This document shows positions 36,836-38,754 of a DNA stretch of 38,754 nucleotides, one piece after another. The notes beneath the pieces were generated by a model. That model had not been told where the DNA came from, searched no databases, and saw nothing but the letters and a program-made list of their open reading frames with translations. Position 1 is the stretch's first letter. Every line of letters starts with the position of its first letter. The stretch spans positions 1 to 38,754 of the forward strand of contig JAHDHG010000004.1 of the NCBI GenBank assembly GCA_020631435.1. Direction: 5' to 3'. The stretch is from Bacteriovoracaceae bacterium (GTDB lineage: Bacteria > Bdellovibrionota > Bacteriovoracia > Bacteriovoracales > Bacteriovoracaceae). Made by a program: the position numbers and the translations under genes.

Positions 36836-37554
36836 AAGCATTAATTACTGGTGGGTCATCAGATATTTCAAGAGCAATCATTAAAGATTTATCTAAGAGT
36901 TATGATTGTTTCTATACTGCTTCATCAATGACCTCATTAGAGAAAAATAAAGATTTTTTTAAATCTGAGGATATAAATACAGAAGGCTTCATTTTTGATT
37001 TTTCTTCACCTGTTCTAGACAAAAATGATTTTGATGTTTTAATTCTATGTGCCGCATCTAAGCAGAAAAAAATTAATTCAATTGTTGATTTGGATATTAA
37101 TGAAGTGAAAAGTTATATTTCTGAAAATGTGAATTCGAATGTGTTGTTAATTCAGAAGTGTTTGGAGCACATGGTAAAAAATGAGTTTGGAAGAATCATT
37201 TTTATTTCATCCATTTCTACAGAAATTGGTACTAGTGGTTATGCACCTTATATAATTTCAAAATCTGCCATTGAAGGCTTGATCAGAAATATTGCAGTGG
37301 ACTTTTCAGATAAAAATATTACCGCTAATACCTTAAGACTTGGTCCATTTAAAACTTCTAGAACTAAAGCTTTTTGGAAAAGAGATTTTTATCAAGATCA
37401 CATGAGAAAACTTATCTTGCAAAATAAAATGGGTGAGCCTTCAATGGTCAATTCATTTATTAACTCTTTAATTGCGAAGGATTCATTTGTTAATGGTCAA
37501 AGTATTAATATCTCTGGTGGTTTACCTTTAATAGATTTCAAGAGATTTAAATGA
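36832..37554 (+). CDS. Short-chain dehydrogenase/reductase (FabG-like)
   Basis: TGGSSDISRAI nucleotide-binding, SSIS..YAPYIISKSA (YxxxK), C-terminal 'FVNGQSINISGGLPL'; TTG start overlapping upstream stop. Confidence 0.93.
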   Translation: MKALITGGSSDISRAIIKDLSKSYDCFYTASSMTSLEKNKDFFKSEDINTEGFIFDFSSPVLDKNDFDVLILCAASKQKKINSIVDLDINEVKSYISENVNSNVLLIQKCLEHMVKNEFGRIIFISSISTEIGTSGYAPYIISKSAIEGLIRNIAVDFSDKNITANTLRLGPFKTSRTKAFWKRDFYQDHMRKLILQNKMGEPSMVNSFINSLIAKDSFVNGQSINISGGLPLIDFKRFK

Positions 37555-38555
37555 GTTTTTTTAAACCTAAAGACGATATTTATATTATTGGTCCTAGTTT
37601 TTATGTTCCACCTACAATTATTGATAACGATTCACTTCTAAAGTTAATGGATGTTAAAATAAAAGGAAGTTGGGTTGAAAAAAGAGTTGGTGTCAAGACT
37701 AGGCATTGGGTAGAAAAGGAAACTTGCTCAGATTTAGCAATAGAAGCTTCGAGAAAGTTATTTAAATCTTCAAAAAACTTTAAAAAAGAAAATATTGGCT
37801 TAATAATACTTTCTACTATTTCTGGAGATTTTTTATCTCCTCCGAGTTCTCCTATAGTGCAATTTTCATTAGGATTAGATAATGTTGGTGCATTTGATTT
37901 AGGGGCTGCCTGTTCAGGCTTTGTTACTGCATTAATTAATTCTGCCTCAATGAGATTAATGACTGATAAAGATATTTTACTTGCATCTAGTGAAGTAAGA
38001 TCAAAGTTTTTAAATTCAAAAGACTTTAATACTTTTTCATTGTTTGGAGATGGAGCAAGCTCCGCCGTAATTACTCATACTTCTGAAAATGCGAACTTTA
38101 AATTATTAGGTGGTCAATTAATCGCAGAAGGAAGTGTTCTCGATTTAATTTCAATTCCAGCTGGCGGAAGTAAAAAACCTTATGGTGATTCTAAAGAAGA
38201 GCATTGTCTTGTGATGAAAGAAGGGGCTGAAATCTATATCAAGGCCTTGGATGGGATGTATCAAAGCTCTTTGAAAATCTTGGAAAACTTAGATTTAAGT
38301 CTTAATGATATTTCCTGGGTGGTCCCTCATCAAGCGAATCTACATATGGTTAAGGCACTTGCTCAAAGATTAGATTTTCCTATGGATAGAGTTACTCAAA
38401 CAATCAAAAAATGGGGGAATACATCGGGAGCCAGTGTAGGAATGGGGCTTTCAGATTTACTTAGTTCAAACCAATTAAGCTCAGGAGAAAAAATATTGTT
38501 GATATCTGCTGGTGGTGGTGGTCTATCTGCTAACGCTGTTTTGGAAGTAGTTTAG
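37551..38555 (+). CDS. 3-oxoacyl-ACP synthase III (FabH-like)
   Basis: Cys GAACSGF, His VVPHQANLHMV, Asn KWGNTSGASVG: complete KASIII triad. Confidence 0.95.
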   Translation: MSFFKPKDDIYIIGPSFYVPPTIIDNDSLLKLMDVKIKGSWVEKRVGVKTRHWVEKETCSDLAIEASRKLFKSSKNFKKENIGLIILSTISGDFLSPPSSPIVQFSLGLDNVGAFDLGAACSGFVTALINSASMRLMTDKDILLASSEVRSKFLNSKDFNTFSLFGDGASSAVITHTSENANFKLLGGQLIAEGSVLDLISIPAGGSKKPYGDSKEEHCLVMKEGAEIYIKALDGMYQSSLKILENLDLSLNDISWVVPHQANLHMVKALAQRLDFPMDRVTQTIKKWGNTSGASVGMGLSDLLSSNQLSSGEKILLISAGGGGLSANAVLEVV

Positions 38556-38601
38556 AATATCTTTACAAGTCTAATTTATAAGCTAATATAATTATATCTT
38601 A

Positions 38602-38678
<77 letters not shown>

Positions 38679-38754
38679 TAGTTAATTAATGAAAATTTAT
38701 GGCTCTTCCCGATTAACAGGGGCAACCCACTACAATTCATAACCACAGTGAACT

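Noticed and set aside
23475-38601. Integrative element inserted at a tRNA
   Set aside because: No integrase or recombinase gene, and I could not find a duplicated 3' tRNA end as an attachment site on the other side

Overview
AT-rich bacterial window. Gene content and coding style suggest a Bdellovibrio/Halobacteriovorax-like predatory deltaproteobacterial relative, but this taxonomic guess was not verified. Positions 1-23.5 kb are mostly housekeeping: tRNA-Asn, astA, TPR proteins, fliW-csrA-flgM, a trypsin-like protease, xseB, PBP1A, a TonB-like protein, folD, a frameshifted gcvT, gcvH, ruvCAB, lpxC, two tandem lipoproteins, proS, a SpoU methyltransferase, and a tRNA-Thr/Tyr/Gly trio. Positions 23.5-38.6 kb, between tRNA-Gly(TCC) and tRNA-Val(GAC), hold a dense, multi-strand set of lipid/polyketide-type enzymes. 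These are two KASIII-like synthases, an acyl-adenylating ligase, a FAAL, two ACPs, an SDR, a GH3-family acyl-acid amido synthetase, a P450, a fatty-acid-hydroxylase-superfamily membrane enzyme, a left-handed beta-helix (LbH) acyltransferase-like protein, a lone carboxyltransferase, a PLD-like protein, a caspase-fold peptidase and a YdjM-like membrane protein. I read this as a candidate uncharacterised biosynthetic gene cluster and the main item of interest. Smaller observations include a possible CsrA autoregulatory hairpin on the csrA start, a gcvT frameshift, a 59-aa ORF missing from the ORF track, and internally repeated Cys-rich lipoprotein domains.
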